DNA of 64,000 nt. It comes from Misgurnus anguillicaudatus. Lineage: Eukaryota > Chordata > Actinopteri > Cypriniformes > Cobitidae. Shown piece by piece: positions 24,801 through 27,800 of this stretch. Location of the stretch: positions 17,861,501 to 17,925,500 of the forward strand of contig NC_073355.2 in the NCBI RefSeq assembly GCF_027580225.2, given 5' to 3'. Position 1 is the stretch's first letter. Each line of letters begins with the position of its first letter. Under the pieces are notes generated by a model. That model was not told the origin of the DNA. It did not search any database and saw only the letters and a program-made list of their open reading frames with translations. A program made the translations under genes and the position numbers.

Positions 24801-27800
24801 CTCTTAAGTCCATCAACGCTGCTTTCAATCTTTCATATACATCTGTTTCTCTTTCACCCTCCCCTTTAATCACAATCTCTCCAGATCTGAGGTTTTCGGG
24901 CATCTTTGATTTAAGTTCATTTGGGATGGTGAGGAGTGCTATCTGCCACACATCCCTCAGCTCTAAATTGTACACTGACGCCTGTAGCAGTAAATTATCC
25001 CAATACGGTTGAAATGGCCCTCTTCTTGGCATTACCCCTACAACCTCTTTATGTCTTGAGCATTCCTCACAAGTTAATGGGCGACTAATTGTAGTTACCT
25101 CATCCTCTGCATTGGTCAATGTTTTCAGCACGGCAACATTTACTGATTTCTTAACAATCGTGCCTGTTTTATTTCTCGTTCGTATTGGACTGCGGCCTCG
25201 TTGTTCGTTAGCTCGGTTTGATACCGGTTCCGGAGAGCGTTCTCGTCTTATCGGAGCTGGCTCTTGAGCCGCTACGTTATTCTGCATATTTTCTATAAGC
25301 GCATTATCCTCATCGTCGCTATCATCTTGCGTGTTACCAACAGAGTTTATCACGGCTTTTTTAACAGCAGCCACATGAAAACCCGCACCGTCGCAGCCAT
25401 CTTTCGAGCGCTTTGGTGTATTCTTTGTCCAATTTTAGTTTATTTTCAAGTTTTTTAATCTGCGCCTCTAACGCACCGCCCTGTCTTACCCAGGTTTGTT
25501 TTTCAAACAAAGACGCATCGATTTGAGTACGAAGCTTCTTCAATTCATCCGACCGGGCTTTTTCTAATTCTCGGATACCCGCAATCATTTGATTTGTTTC
25601 GGTTATTGTTGCGAGATCGTTCCGACGAAGTTGATAAACAATTGCTACGGAAATCTTTCTGAATTTCCGCTTATTCTCTAATTTACGTCCTTTTGTGGAA
25701 TACCATGACAAAATCTGCTCATTTGTCCATGTTATTTCCATTCCTTCAGAGTGTAAACTCATGAGAAGAGGTTTAATTCGTATCGCAAGTGAATCCATTA
25801 TTTCCTTATCTACACTTTCACTATCATCTCCCTGAAAAGCCATGTTGTTGTAGTTCTAAAACTTATACCCCACCGGATTTCTACGGTCTCCGGTCTATCA
25901 ATGGGAATAACCGTCCCGTTCTACAAATGTGTCTATATGGTGCACTTATGCTTTCCCTCAACACTTCTAAAAGGCAAAGAAAAATCAACTTACCAACACA
26001 GCTGAAGACAGAGAAGTAGCTCAAACCTCATACTCAGCGATGAATGGAATACTTTGTTTTGGATGAGATGTCGCGCTGGTATGACTTCACTCACTCGCGC
26101 CGGGACACTCGTTCTGGTGTACACGTCACGCGTTCTGGTGTACACGTCACTTTTTCCAGCGTATGACGTATCACGTCGGGGTCACCAAGCTGTAAGGACC
26201 CACCCACTGGTCCAACGACGGATTCCAATGCCGTGGGAGAAAGGATTTCGTGTTCTGAATCTCTTCCTTTAAGAATTAAAACATTCATTCAAATTTAGTC
26301 TTTTGCTCTTATTTGACTCTGTGAAGTTTTCCAATCTGACTCCAAATTGTATAATAAAACTTAATACATTATTAATATTGTTTTAGATTATTGATTATAA
26401 ATTCCCATAGTCTTAGTTATTCGTTCATTAGGGACCCGATATCGCACAGGATATACGTCGGCCGTTGCGTATATCTCACGGACACAAAATTGCCAGTTCT
26501 GAATTTAGTCAGAGGTTGCCGGGTAAACTAATATTTTTATGTCTGGCCGCCCCATGCTTGCTCCGATCATAAAAATAGTTACTTAGTCACGATCATGCAA
26601 CTTGCTAAATCAGGTGATAAACATAAATCTGAGAGTCCTGGTAAATGTGCTACCTGCTCCATTTAACATCAAAACACTAGTGTGATTATCCTGACATACT
26701 TATTTTGCGGTAATATCAGACTCCTTCTAATCTACTGGAAATAACAATTTCTGAAAGAATTAAAATAAATCAATACAATTTCTGAAGAATTTAGAATGAA
26801 TCAATAATAACAATTTATTTTGCCAAGCAGGTTACACTTAAATCAATCATTTAGTTTCCAAATTCATCACACAAAAATGTCAACATTCACATCTAAAATA
26901 AAAGTAGCAAAGTAAAATAAAATCACAAAGTCAAATCATACCTGGCAAGTAAAAACGACACACAGCAGTGCGGGAAGTCTGAATACAGAAGCTTCCTTGA
27001 GTCCTTTTCCAATGTTCCTTATATACACCAGTAAAAATGGAAGTTATTGTCAATATGGTATTTTCATTTAGTTTCTCGTGTAGTTTCTCGTGGCCCTAAA
27101 GGTCACCAAATGGGATCGTCAGCCATCTGTACTTAAGATTACCTAGAAAAGACACGCCTCTTAGAGGAACAAAAAATATGTTTTAAAGTTAAATCTCCAA
27201 TATACTCTTATCTTAGACTTAAAGAAATTAGACCTCTTTTTACCCATCGCACCATGACCTTTAAAAAGATATTAAACATGCTATAACAATATTTCCATCA
27301 TCACAACATATGATATACTCAATCTTACATGTGTTTAGTATATTTTCAGCCACAAGACCTTTAAGAAAGAGGAGAGAGGGGGAGATTTACAGTTCAGTTC
27401 CTGGGTATCAGTGACCCCTGTGGAGAGAGACAACACCATCTCTCGGGAACAGACATAGAATGTGGTTTTATTGTTTTATTGTCCAGCTCCAAAAACACAC
27501 TCTTGTCCATCTGCCCTACAATGCATTGCGGCATGAAGCGTTGTTGTTGATTGTCACCATGATTGTGCTTTATAGGCTGATTGTTGATGTCTAAGTGTGT
27601 CTGACTTTCACCACAGATTAGATTTGGGTAAACAATAATTAACTCTTCAGGGTATGTGGATCTTTTACAGCACTGTTGGATTTCATGGGAGCCTCACAGG
27701 GTTGGCAGAACATAAATTAAACACTTATATTCAGTGATTACTTTTTTATGACATCATTGAAACCCAAGATTATACTTTCATACTAATTAACATAGTAACA

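Larger units (their letters stand above)
16982..27520 (-). mobile_element. full-length endogenous retrovirus (10.5 kb)
   Basis: Provirus on the - strand inside the last intron of the receptor gene. Two 1,330-bp LTRs (26191-27520 as 5' LTR, 16982-18311 as 3' LTR) read as identical and end TG...CA. The flanking duplication is 4 bp (ATGC, 16978-16981 and 27521-27524). A primer site for tRNA-Trp, gag, protease-RT, RNase H-integrase, env and a short polypurine tract follow in order. Gag and pol share a frame across a UAG stop, as in gammaretroviruses. Gag and pol each also contain one frame break. LTR identity points to a recent insertion. Genus-level placement among fish retroviruses is not resolved. 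Confidence 0.95.

Noticed and set aside
26054..26288. Short ORFs on both strands around the primer site
   Set aside because: They lie in the retroviral leader and LTR edge and carry no domain.
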